Shown here one piece after another: positions 8,828 through 19,351 of a stretch of 64,000 nt of DNA; the first letter of the stretch is position 1, and each line of letters opens with the position of its first letter. Origin of the DNA: Cordylochernes scorpioides (lineage: Eukaryota; Arthropoda; Arachnida; Pseudoscorpiones; Chernetidae); the NCBI GenBank assembly GCA_030710605.1, contig CP092865.1, forward strand, positions 135,983,500-136,047,499. The letters run 5' to 3'. A model generated the notes under the pieces. The model saw nothing but the letters and a program-made list of their open reading frames with translations. It searched no databases and was not told the origin of the DNA. The translations under genes were made by a program, and so were the position numbers.

Positions 8828-11800
8828 AACTAAATTAAAACTTAATTCAAAATTAAGTGAAAGTTTAATCAGTGAAAGATTCAATGAACAAGATGAAGAC
8901 ATTTGGATTGGTGACTCAGGAGCTACTAACCACATTACAAGAAATGCAAGTTTTTATACTTCTTATAAGGATTTTCCTACCCAACAGACTGTTAAAGTTG
9001 GAAGTAATGAAAAATTGATAGCTTATGGAAGTGGAACTATAACAATTGAAACTTGTGTAAAAGGTAAATGGCAAACTCACTACCTAACTGATGTATGGTA
9101 TGTTCCCAATTTCAGTCGTAATGTGATGTCATTACAGTCCACATTGGATAAAGGGTTTGAAATGAAAATGGATAAAAAAGGTTGTAAACCTTTTAAGACA
9201 ACAACTGGAGAAGTTATTGTAGAAGGGAAAAGACTACCAGGAGGCTTGTATGGTATGTTAATAACAAGTATCAAACCTGAAAATGCTGCAGAAGTCAATT
9301 TAGCCAAAACCCAAAATGTCAATATGCTACAACTATGGCATGAAAGATTTGGACATCAAAATAAAAGGCATGTTCAAAAATGGCTTAAAGAACAAGGAAT
9401 AGATGCAGTCATGGACAATGAATCTTGCGAGGCATGCATTTATGGCAAACAACATAGACTGAGTTTTGGATCAAGAGAACAATATGCTTCTACTCAACCT
9501 GGAAACTTAATTCATGTAGATGTATGTGGCCCTATGCAGGAGGTTTCGAAAGGAGGGATGAGATACTTTGTGTGTTTCAAAGATGATTTTACAAAATACC
9601 GATCAGTGTATTTCCTAAAAGAAAAGTCACAAGTCATTGAAAAGCTAGAACAATTTCTCTTGGAAACAAAGACTACTGGACATATAGTGAAAGAAATTCT
9701 CACAGATGGAAGAAAGGAGTTTGTAAATAAAGAAACCTCAAAAATTACAAACAAGTATGGTATTAATCATAGGATCACAATGCCATATACTCCACAACAG
9801 AATGGTTCAGCGGAAAGAGAAAACAGGACTTTAATAGAAGCAGCTCGTTCAATGATATATGCCAAAAATATGAGCCTAAAGCTTTGGGCAGAGGCAGTTA
9901 ACACTGCTACATATGTTTTGAATAGAACAGGACCAACACAAATTGAGGGAAAGACACCTTATGAACTATGGTTTGATAAAAAACCAGCAGTTGATCATCT
10001 TCGAATATTTGGAACTGAATGTTTTGTTCATGTGCCTGATGAAAAGAGAAGAAAGTTAGATGCCAAAAGCGAAAAAGGTATTTTAGTTGGTTATTGCAGT
10101 AACAAGGATGGGTATCGAATCTGGATGCCGAACTCAAACAAAGTTGTCACAAGTAGGGATGTAATATTCAAGGAAACTATACCAACATTTAGCCTTGATA
10201 TTGAAAAGAGAAATAAGGAACTTTTAAGTAATAAGATTGATGAACAAAATGATACTCAAGATATTAAGAAAATTGAAAGCAATGTTCAAACATCAGACGT
10301 ATACAATCTAAGAGATCGATCAAATATGTCAAAACCTCAAAGGTATATTGATGCTGAAATAAATATTGCAGAAGGTCTTGAACCCAAGACATACAAAGAA
10401 GCAATGGATTCTCCAAATGCACAATTTTGGAAAGAAGCAATGAATGAAGAAATGAATTCTTTAACGGAAAATGATGTATACGAATGCACAACATTACCAC
10501 CTGGCCAAAAACCAATTGATTGTAAATGGGTATTAAAGACCAAATTGAATTCTAAAGGAGAGATTACAATATATAAGGCAAGACACTGGTGGCAAAAGGG
10601 TTTGCACAAAAGAAGGGTATAGATTATGAAGAAACATATATTTAGTCTGTGGCAAGACATGACACCATAAGAACTCTTTTAGCAATTGCTGCTAATGAAG
10701 ACTTAAAATTGGCACAGTTTGACATAAAGACAGCCTTTATCTATGGAGACTTACAAGATCAAATTTATATCAAACAACCTGAAGGATTCAACAATGGAAC
10801 AGATCTTGTATGGAAATTGAAGAAAAGTCTCTATGGACTTAAACAGTCACCAAGATTCTGGAATCAGAAAATAGTCAACTTCATGAAAGAAAGATGTCTG
10901 AAGGAAAATACAGCTGACCCCTGTTTATTCTTCAGAAAAACAAATGATCAACTACTCATTATTGCCATATATGTTGATGATGGAATCGTTGCTGGTACAA
11001 ATGAACAGGAAATCAAAGAATTTCTTGATGAACTAATGCTTTCATTTAAGATCACAAGTGAACCATTAAATTACTTTTTGGGTATTGAGATAGAGCGGCA
11101 ACCGGATGGGTCAATCTTTATAAATCAAAAGGCATATATAAAAAGAATTCTTGAGAAATTCAATATGTCTCAAGCGAATAAAGTGGGAACACCAACTGAT
11201 AATTCTACTGTTCCTGGGGAAGCAGAGATTTTAGAAAATGTTCCCTTTCGTGAAGCGATTGGTAGTCTGATGCATCTGAGCTGCTTAACAAGACCCGATA
11301 TCACTTTTGCACTGAATAAAGTTTCTCAAAAACTTGCAGCACCAACAAAATATGACTGGGAAGCAGTTAAACGAATCTTCAAATATCTTGTAGGAACAAC
11401 TGAATATGGAATTATGTACTAAAAGGGTCATAAAGTAGGAGTTTTGGAATCTTTCAGTGATGCAGATTTTGCTGGAGACCCAGAAACTAGAAGATCTACC
11501 AGTGGAGTTGTGTGTAAACTGGCTGGTGGTGCTATTTCTTGGCTTAGCCAATAACAAAGATCAGTATCTTTGTCAACAACTGAGGCCGAACTCGTGGCAG
11601 CAAGCAATACAGCAAAGGAAGTCATTTGGTTAAATAGACTTTTCAGTGAAATTTCTCCACTAAAAGAACAACCAATTATAAAAGTTGATAATGCAAGTAC
11701 AATTAAATTGATCAAAAATCCTGAATTTCATAAGAGAACCAAACATATAGAAGTAAGACACTATTTTGTGAGAGAAAAGTATCAAGTAGGTATTTTCAAT

Positions 11801-11908
11801 GTAGAACATATTTCTGGAAAAGATCAAGTTGCTGACATTATGACCAAAGGGCTCCCTAAGCCGCGTTTCCAAATGCTGAGATATCTACTGGGTATGAGGG
11901 ACATTTGA
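8823..11908 (+). pseudogene. pol: Copia pol (protease, integrase, RT, RNase H), multiple lesions
   Basis: The domains are collinear. Protease is IWIGDSGATNHIT at 8901. Integrase has the GNLIHVDVCGPM aspartate, EILTDGRKEF and the NGSAERENRTLIEA glutamate. RT begins IDCKWVLKTK, then has LAQFDIKTAFIYGDL and YVDDGIVAGTN (catalytic DD). RNase H has FSDADFAGDPETRRSTSG, STTEAELVAA and GKDQVADIMTKGLP. Lesions: two extra bases at about 10590, TAG at 10643, TAA at 11420 and TAA at 11552. The order with integrase before RT defines Copia. No full polyprotein can be made from this copy. Confidence 0.9.
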
Positions 11909-11926
11909 AATCTGATTAAGGGGAAG

Positions 11927-12123
11927 TGTTGAAGATATTAATCTGTGATTTTAAATGTTTCTTTTTGACCAGTACTTTTGTTTGTTTTTGCTTTTCCTAA
12001 AATGTTTCTTTCTTCTTCTTAATTATTATTTGTTCTATATGTAAAGCTTTGTTTTTTGATACTTGAATAAACAAATTCAAGTTTATTATATTTTTTGTGT
12101 GCTTTTAAATTTAAAACACAACA
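11927..12123 (+). repeat. Copia 3' LTR
   Basis: 197 bp, TGTTGAAG to CACAACA, preceded by the purine tract AAGGGGAAG. Nearly identical to the 5' copy. Confidence 0.95.
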
Positions 12124-12226
12124 GTAAGATCTCAAGTTAATAGGTGCTAACCGAAAAAAAAGTTTTCTTTGTTTAATATTAATTTCCCTTTTATATTTTG
12201 TTCTCTCTCTTGTAAAATCAATAAAC
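12124..12226 (+). repeat. Right half of the repeat split by Copia
   Basis: Continues the repeat of 7655-7691 with aataggtgctaaccgaa and ends near ttttgttctctctcttgta plus AATAAA. The same block order is seen at 15865-15995 and, inverted, at 54903-55042. It may be an LTR of an uncharacterised element because of the poly(A) signal. Confidence 0.6.
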
Positions 12227-12242
12227 ATAGTATATTATAAAA

Positions 12243-12466
12243 AAGGCATCTCCTTATCGTGCAACCGAAAGTTGCTGATGGCTTGCGTCATCTATCGGAA
12301 TAAATATCAACTATTCTCGTTGATTTTTTAATTATTCCAGAATTGGCTAAATACCCATTTTTGATTAATCAAGAAAAGAAATCAACGAGAATAGTTGATA
12401 TTTATTCCGATAGATGGCGCATACCATCAGCAACTTTCAGTTGCACAAGAGGGAGATGCCTTTTTT
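12243..12466. mobile_element. Fold-back MITE, family 1
   Basis: Arms AAGGCATCTCCTTATCG... and the inverse ...GAGATGCCTTTTT enclose a hairpin that also pairs GTTGCTGATGG with CCATCAGCAAC and TAAATATCAACTATTCTC with its inverse. Other copies are at 47523-47941 and 58622-58878, with a remnant at 35609-35690. It has no coding capacity, so it depends on an unknown transposase. Confidence 0.85.
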
Positions 12467-12627
12467 TAATAATTTATGCACCTTATCCCAGTACAATATC
12501 ACATTTGTACTATTTTTTCACAATAAATATAATGTTTGATTATAATTCTTTAAATCAGTTTCATTAAAAATTCAAAGCAAAGTCAACAGTAACTTCAGGA
12601 ATATTTCTTCCTCCCCATTATAGATGA

Positions 12628-12840
12628 CTAGACGAATGACCCAGGAAACGCCCGGGTTTACACGATTAAATGTTTTATTCAAACACTGCGTAACAATTAT
12701 AAATTGGCGCCGTGGATGTCACTCTTGCGAAGCGTCCCGTCCAAACTGTACGTGTACATTAGGTCAGCTGATATTACCTCCCATCTTCACCGCTAGAGGC
12801 GCTGCTCGCGAGCAAAAGGGCAAACTCGTGTGTACGCAAA
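12628..12840 (-). mobile_element. Helitron 3' end fragment
   Basis: On the minus strand this ends ACCCGGGCGTTTCCTGGGTCATTCGTCTAG (given here as two parts: hairpin CCCGGGCGTTTCCTGGG and terminal CTAG). That is the hairpin plus CTRR end of Helitrons. It matches the 3' end at 18395-18487, and also the internal block with GCGCCTCTAGCGGTGAAG that lies near 16655. Its 5' part is missing. Confidence 0.7.
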
Positions 12841-12912
12841 CCTATGTATGGAAATTTTGGTACTGTAAAAAAAAAACTTTGCTTCAAAAATATAAAAAAA
12901 AAAACACCCAGG

Positions 12913-12984
12913 CTAAGTTTCGAACCAAAGTTGTGGAAATACGAAGCCATACACCTAACCATTAAGCTACGCTCGGCACCATAA
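12913..12984 (-). other. tRNA-like pseudogene or SINE head
   Basis: Minus strand has an A-box-like TAGCTTAATGGTTAGG and a B-box-like GGTTCGAAACT with tRNA spacing, but the anticodon stem does not pair well. Probably a tRNA-derived relic. Confidence 0.3.
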
Positions 12985-13176
12985 ATATTAGCATGTAAAG
13001 CTATTTCAGGCCTTACATATTTCTAACGACCTTTTTGAAATAGGTTTTTGAAACATGGTAATTATAAAACTTCAAATAAATAGAAATGAGTGAACACAAA
13101 TAAAACATACCAAATATTTCGAATTAGAGCAGTTATTCTAAACGGCGAATTAGATAAGTTAGATCTAAAAATGAAA

Positions 13177-13520
13177 ATCTATATATATAAAATTGAATGT
13201 CAGTCTGTCTGTTTGTTTGTACTCTATAGATTCAAAAACCATACATCCAATCGCCGTGAAATTTTGGGATTTTATTAGGTATATCACCGGGAAGGTTTTT
13301 GAAAAATAATTTCATGAATATCTTGAATATCCTTAGAGTTACTTGTAGATTTGTAGATTTAACTCGCAAGCAGCGCCCCCATTGTGACGATGTTAACAAG
13401 TTTTCTTATCACTAAGTTTGTTATCTTAAATATTATTTATCAAAAGTGAGATTATCTCAGGATGACACGGCAATGTGACAAGGGAAAAAATGTTCACTAG
13501 ATAAAACTATGATTTTCTAT
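13177..13520 (+). mobile_element. Helitron 5' end fragment
   Basis: Starts TCTATATATATAAAATTG, the TC 5' terminus of Helitrons, followed by CAGTCTGTCTGTTTG and ATTCAAAAACCATACATCC. It matches the element at 14303 for about 300 bp, then diverges near 13455 without a Helitron 3' hairpin. Confidence 0.65.
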
Positions 13521-13636
13521 ATGATATAAAAAGCCAACAATGAAAAGTGAATGTAATATAAAAAGCCAACAATGAAGAATGAATGTAAGATAAAAAGGCC
13601 ATTATATAATATGGCCTAAATATGGCCATTTTTTAA

Positions 13637-13707
13637 GCATCGGTGGTTCAGTGGTAGAATGCTCGCCTGCCACGCGGGCGGCCCGAGTTCGATTCCCGGC
13701 CGATGCA
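13637..13707 (+). tRNA. tRNA-Gly (anticodon GCC)
   Basis: 71 nt fold as a full cloverleaf: acceptor GCATCGG/CCGATGC, D arm GTTCAGTGGTAGAAT, anticodon loop CTGCCAC with GCC at 34-36, and T arm with GTTCGATTC. The A box (TGGTTCAGTGG) and B box (GAGTTCGATTCCC) are intact, and a T-run directly after acts as a Pol III terminator. It looks functional, with no CCA encoded as expected for eukaryotes. It sits between two Helitron fragments. Confidence 0.95.
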
Positions 13708-14302
13708 TTTTTTTTTTTACAATTTTTAAAACTCATTTATATTATCTTATCTATATTAATAAAACGGAAATTTCATAAGTGGACATCACTAAAAACTTTC
13801 GTTACAATGCATCAATTTCAACCAAATTTTCAACATTTATGTAAAACGAGATGGGGCAGGTTTTGCTTAACATCAAAATATATTTCCTAACATTAACATG
13901 CGTAACTTCGCTGTTATCGATTAAATACAAAAAAAATTCAACAGAGTTAATTTTATTTATATATAAATACAAAATTAAATTTCAACAGAGTTAATTTTTT
14001 TACATGCTAGCTAATAATCTCAATCTTTTAATTAATAATTAAAACTAATCTTTAACATTGTTTATTATACTTCAACTTTTATTTCTACATTTGTTTTTAA
14101 ATACCCAATTGTTTTATCATTTTTCTAATTTCGCCTAACAAATATACAAATTTATAGTGACCAACATATGCAAATTTTATCTTTGTTTTTATTTAACTTG
14201 ATATCGTAAACATAACATCCATTGTAAGCCTTTTTCTGTTCACCTTCCGTGGTTTCTCTTTTCTCTGATAGTTTTTAGGTGTAGTATATTTTCTTATTAC
14301 TA

Positions 14303-15056
14303 GTATATATATAAAATTGAATGTCTGTCTGTCTGTCTGTACTCTATAGATTCAAAAACCATACATCCAATCGCCGTGAAATTTTGGGATATTATTAGGT
14401 ATATCACCGGGAAGGTTTTTGAAAAATAATTTCATGAATATCTTGAATATCCTTAGAGTTATTTGCAGATTTGTAGATTTAACTCGCAAGCAGCGCCCCC
14501 ATTGTGACGATGATAACAAGTTTTCTTATCACTAAGTTTGTTATCTTAAATATTATTTATCAAAAGTAAGATTATCTCAGGATGATCCGGCAATTTATTT
14601 GCGACAAGAATAATGATACAATTCCAAGGCGAAGATACTATTCCTTTAACTTCCAATTACCGAGGGAACCAATTAATATTGATTTTATTCAACTTATCGA
14701 GTATTTCTCAAGGGACCGGGAAAAAATGTTCACTAGATAAAACTATGATTTTCTAATGTAGAAAATTAGGAAAGACAAAATTCAGGATGACAAGGCACAC
14801 AGGGACCGGGAAAAAATGTTCACTTTATCGAGAGATTCAAATTTACGAGTTTCAAATTATCAAAATATATTTTTTATTTTTTAATAAGTTTTTAGAGAAT
14901 TGTTTTAACAAATGTTCGCTAGACAAACCTTTACTCGGGTAAAACCCCGGGCGAAGCCGAGTACGTTTTATAAGTTTAAAGAGAATTGTTTTAACAAATG
15001 TTTGTTAGACAAACATTCACTCGGGTAAAACCCGGGCGAAGCCGGGCACATCCGCT
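14303..15056 (+). mobile_element. Short non-autonomous Helitron
   Basis: The 5' side is TATATATATAAAATTGAATG after CTAG. The 3' side has the hairpin AACCCGGGCGAAGCCGGGC and the terminal CTAG at about 15053-15056. A second, slightly different hairpin (CCCCGGGCGAAGCCGAG) lies upstream at about 14945, as if the 3' end was duplicated. No Rep/helicase frame is present, so it is non-autonomous. Confidence 0.75.
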
Positions 15057-15157
15057 AGTATATAAATAAATAAAACATAGCAAATATTGCAAGAGCAGTT
15101 ATTTTAAACGGCGAATTAGATCAGTTATAGCAAAAAATGAAAATATATATGTAAATA

Positions 15158-15468
15158 TGTGAAATAGTTATAAATTAGAAAATCTGTGAATATAGTTAAG
15201 AACTTGCATTGTAATTAAGAAAAAGCTTCTATCGCTGGCGGGCGGTCGCGTGAAACTGCCCTCGCCGACAGCCATGCGCGCGCACAGGGAAGTCACGTGC
15301 TCGCCGGCAGCCAACGGCCCGCGCCGCCGGCAGGTCGCCTGCTTTTTGTTCTAAAGCGTTCTAGAGGGCTCTGTTCGTGAGCCAAGTAGAATAATCTGAA
15401 TATATAGTTTTAATAACTGATTTATATATTTTTTAAAATAGAATATCGTCTTCCCCGTTATTTTTTAC
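15158..15468. repeat. Possible solo LTR with a GC-rich core
   Basis: The segment starts TGTGAAATAG and has a strongly GC-rich core (15230-15345) in otherwise AT-rich DNA. Lack of a clean CA end and of a clear target duplication keeps this tentative. Confidence 0.3.
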
Positions 15469-15864
15469 CTATGTATGGAAATTTTGGTTTGAATTAGTGA
15501 ACTACTGCGAATATGTATACTGGGCATACATACAAACATTCATTTATATATATATATATATATATAAGATATACCCGACTGCTGTTTTAGAACCATCACA
15601 AGGATTTGTTCCCTAGGTACCACAATATACATCGACTGTGTCCTTCAACGTGGTGTGTTATGGAGACTGGATGGACTCAGTTGTCGCATGAACAAAACCC
15701 TTTATTGTCAATTTCCCTTTAAGTCCGCTGGATCCACCGCACTCACTGCAATCACACAGTTGTTGTGATTAATACATGGTAGGCCAGAACAGGTATGTCA
15801 TACTGCTTTAAAACCGCATAAGTATCATATATATGAAAGATAATTATATTTGTTGTATATATAT
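15469..15864. other. Unassigned sequence with an AT microsatellite
   Basis: A (TA)n tract lies at about 15547-15566. The rest has no open frame or repeat boundary I recognise. Confidence 0.5.
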
Positions 15865-15995
15865 TAATTAATTGTTACCACAGAGTGTGTGTAAGCTCAC
15901 AGGTAAATAGGCGCTAACCGAAACAAAAAAGTTCCTTTGTTTAATCTTAGTTTCCCTTTTATATTTTGTTCTCTCTCTTGTAAATCAATAAATAC
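15865..15995 (+). repeat. Dispersed repeat, uninterrupted copy
   Basis: Same block order as the Copia-split copy: attaattaattgttacc, gtgtgtaagctcacagg, aaataggcgctaaccgaa, ttttgttctctctcttg and an AATAAA end. It shows the pre-insertion structure of the Copia target. Confidence 0.65.
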
Positions 15996-16029
15996 AATGT
16001 TTATTTGATAATTATTGGAATCAGTTTTA

Positions 16030-16352
16030 TTTATTTATTTATGCTTATGAGGTGATACAGCAACGTCTTTACAATAAGAGAGGAGACAAAATGAATCAAA
16101 TCTAGAAAAAAGAAGTGAGGACTTCTCGGTCATTAAAATCTGAGAGGCAAGGCCTTCAGCCAGTTCAGGGCTTCCGGGGTGACAGAGTGGAGATTGGAGA
16201 TTCCTCCATTGAATTTGTACAGCGGGCAGTCATCTAGTATATGGGACATTGATTGTGGAACGTTGCAGGCACAATTTGGATCTTTGGTGTAGCCCCATAA
16301 CTTCATCAGCTCTGCACACCTTCCCTGTCCTGTCCTAAAGCGGTTTAGAAAA
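16030..16352 (-). pseudogene. LINE 3' end (RT-downstream cysteine motif)
   Basis: The minus strand encodes FRTGQGRCAELMKLWG, then CACNVPQSMSHILDDCPLYKF and ends LNWLKALPLRF with a stop at 16133. This R-T-G-x-G-R plus C-x-C...H-I...C-P pattern is the usual end of ORF2 in Jockey/I-type non-LTR retrotransposons. The 3' tail is a (TAAA)n-like run at 16024-16040, as in target-primed insertions. The rest of the LINE is absent. Confidence 0.75.
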
Positions 16353-16376
16353 TTAAAAATTATAAGCAAAGTCAAC

Positions 16377-16545
16377 AATATTTCATGTTTTATTGATTTT
16401 CTTTGTAAATACGTAAATGATAATAATATTTGATATTTTATCTGCATCAACATGATGGAGGACTTGTTAAAAAAATTCAATGCTTTTTTAATATCTCCTT
16501 TCAATATGTAGGTTTCAGCAACTTGAAAATATCCCAAAATTATTT
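16377..16545. repeat. Left arm of inverted repeats around a Helitron
   Basis: Matches the reverse complement of about 18555-18715, including gtaaatgataataat, attttatctgc and tttcaatatgtag. The two arms look like the ends of a fold-back or TIR transposon into which the Helitron at 16546 inserted. Confidence 0.65.
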
Positions 16546-16892
16546 AATCCCTATATATATAAAAGTCAGTGTATGTATATGTGTGTTTGTTCCTATGTCG
16601 ACTATACACGTCCACAAAACGTAACTAATCTGACTGAAATTTTAAGTCAGCAGCGCCTCTAGCGGTGAAGATGGGAGGTAATATCAGCTGACCTAATGTA
16701 CATGTAAAGCGTGGTTTAACAGAACATAGAGAAAAATCTGGAAGATATATTTATCGGATTTTTAGCAAAGAAAAATTTAAATTGACAGGTTCTGGGCAAA
16801 AATAGTTGTTTTATAGTCAGAAAATGATTATGACAATATTTCTGTATCATGTTTGATTACACAGGTCTACAAAAAAAAAAAACTTTTTTTTT

Positions 16893-18181
16893 TTGCACAA
16901 GAGAACCTGATGGTGTTTCTAGTGTAACTTTTCATGCTGAACTCAAAAATCTAATCAGAAATTTCCCATCACGTATGGTTTTTGCGTGACGGTCTTTTTT
17001 TAGTATTGGGATAAATACATGCATCCAACATGAAAGAGACTTACGAAAACATGAAACTGCTTTTGAAAAAGATATAATATGAAAGATACGGTTGGAAAAT
17101 ATGCAGCGATTTGAAAGTCGTTGCTCTCTTGCGTGGATTACAGCTTGGATATACAAAATTTTGTTGTTTTCTGTGTGAGTGGGATAGCAGAGATAGGGAA
17201 AGGCATTACATTAAAAAAATCTGGCAAAACCGTAAAATCTTTACTCCAGGATATAAAAATATTGCAAATCTACCCCTGATCGATTCAGAAAATATTTACT
17301 TACCACCATTACATATTAAACTGGGATTAATGAAGAACTTTGACAAGGCAATGGATCGAAATATGCCAGTGGATTTGCCTACCTAAAACAAAAATTTCTA
17401 GTATAAGTGAAGCGAAGATTAAAGAAGGCATTTTCGTTGGACCTTAGATTCGAGAATTGCAGCAGGATGGAAATTTTCAAAATAGTTTGAATGAAGTTGA
17501 AGCAGCAGCATGGAATTCCTTTAGAAACGTTTGCAAAAACTTCTTAGGAAGTGTCAAGGTTGAAATTACCGAGACATAGTTAATGATCTGTTGCTTTCCT
17601 ACAAGGCACTGGGATGTAACATGTCTCTCAAGATCCATTTCCTGCATTCACATCTAGATTTCTTTCCAGACAATCTTGGCGCAGTTAGCGATGAGCATGG
17701 TGAGAGGTTTCATCAAGCTATATCAAGCATGGAGAAGCGGTACCAAGGTAAATGGAGTCCCGCTATGCTTGCCGACGACTGCTGGGCACTCAAGAGGGAT
17801 CTACCACAAGCAAAGTATAGAAGAAAATCCACTGTCACTGCTTTTCAATGATAAATATGTTTCGTTCATATATGCCTATATATTAACAATATTTCCAAAT
17901 TCAAGTAGGTGTATCTTAGAAATATTGTGTAATAGAAAAAACTTATGGTATATTTGGATTCAGGACATGTAGATAAGATGCTATTTCTTTGTAGACAAAG
18001 AAAAATATTTTTTGATAAACCAGTTACGTGACATTGTTTGCAATTTTTAGTGTATTTATCCCAATACTAAAAAACGACCGTCACGCAAAAACCATACGTG
18101 ATGGGAAATTTCTGATAAGATTTTTGAGTTCAGCATGAAAAGCTACACTAGAAACATAATCAGGTTCTCTTGTGCAAAAAT
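16893..18181 (+). mobile_element. DNA transposon-like unit with about 120-bp inverted repeats
   Basis: The arm TTTGCACAAGAGAACC to GTATTGGGATAAATA (16893-17013) is repeated in inverted form at 18057-18181 (TATTTATCCCAATAC to GGTTCTCTTGTGCAAAA). The interior codes for a degraded protein. No clear target duplication is visible because both flanks are A/T homopolymers. Confidence 0.65.
17090..17850 (+). pseudogene. Repetitive arthropod ORF of unnamed family (SDEHGERFHQ type)
   Basis: Pieces read in order: DLKVVALLRGLQLGYTKFC with the CFLCEW zinc-like pair, LPPLHIKLGLMKNFDKAMD, EAKIKEGIFVGP (stop replaces Gln) IRELQQDG, and then MSLKIHFLHSHLDFFPD, GAVSDEHGERFHQ and MEKRYQGKWSPAMLADD. I recall the same motif series in many uncharacterised repetitive arthropod proteins, but I cannot name the family. 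The flanking inverted repeats suggest it is the product of a DNA transposon, possibly its transposase. It has at least two breaks (a missing stretch and frame changes near 17385 and 17580, and a stop at about 17443). Confidence 0.65.
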
Positions 18182-18554
18182 CTTGTTGACCAGTGTTATC
18201 AGATACAAAATTATAACGGGAAAAATTCCAAAAAGCAGAGACAACGGGTGAAGCCAGTTCATTTTTAGTATGCAGGAACAAAATTCTAACAGAAAAACAT
18301 TCATTCGAGCAGAAGACACAAAGCCAGATCATCTCTCTGTAAAAATATCGCTTCTCAGACAGAAAGTTTGGAACGGGACATTTCACGAAGTGACATCCAC
18401 GGCGCCAATTTATAATTGTAACGAATAGTATTTGAATAAAAACATTTAATTGGGTAAAACCCGGGCGTTTCCCGGGTCATTCGGCTAGTTTAATAATAAA
18501 ACAAAGACATTTAATTATAATTAATTGTTTTTATAATTAAATTAAACAATTTTT

Positions 18555-18715
18555 ACATATTTTCAAGCTGCTGAAATCTACATATTGAAAGAAGATATTA
18601 AAAATCATTGAATTTTATTTTTTAAATAATTCCTCTATCATGCAGACGCAGATAAAATATTAAAAATTATTATCATTTACCTATTTACAGAGAAAATCAA
18701 TCAAACATTACGGGG
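18555..18715. repeat. Right arm of inverted repeats around the Helitron
   Basis: Inverted partner of 16377-16545; see that entry for the shared motifs. Confidence 0.65.
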
Positions 18716-18719
18716 AGAC

Positions 18720-19104
18720 AAACATGCTCATGGTGTTGATTAATTGGTGGTGGATTATTTAAGAGACAGGGTCTATAAAACAACCTAAAAACATCTTACA
18801 GCTAAATAACATTATCATCGATAAAAATCGTGTAACAACTCCATGTTCACGTGACAAGGATATGCAAATATTCTCCAAACGATCATCTGCGTGATGAAAA
18901 TGAACATTATTTGCTTGATATTATTGTCCATGTATAGACAATTTCAACTTTCCTACTTATGTATTTTATATCGATTATAAAATTTCTGAATACTTTTTGA
19001 TGATTGCTATTTGAAATATCGGACGCGATATCCCAGCTTGGGATACTTGCGCCTAAATACATTTTATCAACCTATATACAATTCTTTTTATATATATAAT
19101 ATAT
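18720..19104. other. Unassigned AT-rich sequence
   Basis: No coding frame, tRNA or repeat end was found. It lies just 3' of the last exon of the minus-strand host gene. If that exon ends at 19105, this would contain its 3' UTR, but I see no canonical AATAAA close by. Confidence 0.5.
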
Positions 19105-19302
19105 TTAAAGTGTATCTTCATTTCTGGATCTTTCCCCTGTATAAATAGTTAAGGAACTGGGTGTTGTTAACCTAACTATCACAGAATAAGTAGCACACCT
19201 GGTAGTGCAGCTATCCAGCAACTTTCTCACGCCGTCATTGGCCCATCTGCCGCACAATGGGAACGACTCATTTACATACTTACTGAGTTCACACTGCATA
19301 GA
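19105..19302 (-). CDS. Candidate host gene, exon 4 (cysteine-containing C-terminal part)
   Basis: A strong acceptor (pyrimidine-rich, ctattctgcccccag) ends at 19303. The exon opens in phase 0 with SMQCELSKYVNESFPLCGRW and continues DGVRKLLDSCTTRC to TAA at 19105, 65 codons. Four cysteines occur within about 35 residues, which suits a secreted disulfide protein. Phase 0 fits the donor of exon 3. The last about 30 codons look less protein-like. A donor CAG|GTGTGC after SCTT would allow an earlier splice out, so the 3' end is uncertain. Product family unknown. Confidence 0.5.
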   Translation of the reverse strand, partial: SMQCELSKYVNESFPLCGRWANDGVRKLLDSCTTRCATYSVIVRLTTPSSLTIYTGERSRNEDTL

Positions 19303-19351
19303 CTGGGGGCAGAATAGGAAAACTTCTTCCTTCCTAATAACTATATTCAAT

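Larger units (their letters stand above)
7692..12123 (+). mobile_element. Complete Copia-type LTR retrotransposon, coding region broken
   Basis: LTRs lie at 7692-7889 and 11927-12123. A perfect 5-bp target duplication GTAAG lies at 7687-7691 and 12124-12128. A primer site GGTTATGGGCCCAACC directly follows the 5' LTR, and a polypurine tract AAGGGGAAG precedes the 3' LTR. The domain order gag, protease, integrase, RT, RNase H is that of Ty1/Copia. The LTRs differ by one base and one T, so insertion looks recent, yet gag-pol has several lesions. A detached LTR fragment of the same family lies at 53562-53652. Confidence 0.95.
16546..18487 (+). mobile_element. Helitron carrying an inserted transposon
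   Basis: The 5' end TCCCTATATATATAAAAG and the 3' end with hairpin CCCGGGCGTTTCCCGGG plus GGCTAG (18486) mark a Helitron. The 3' 90 bp match the minus-strand fragment at 12628. It is interrupted by a unit with about 120-bp inverted repeats at 16893-18181. No helicase frame is visible. Confidence 0.7.

Noticed and set aside
12243-12466. Strong hairpins as transcription terminators
   Set aside because: Arms are about 100 bp, recur as a dispersed family, and are not next to genes; they are MITEs.
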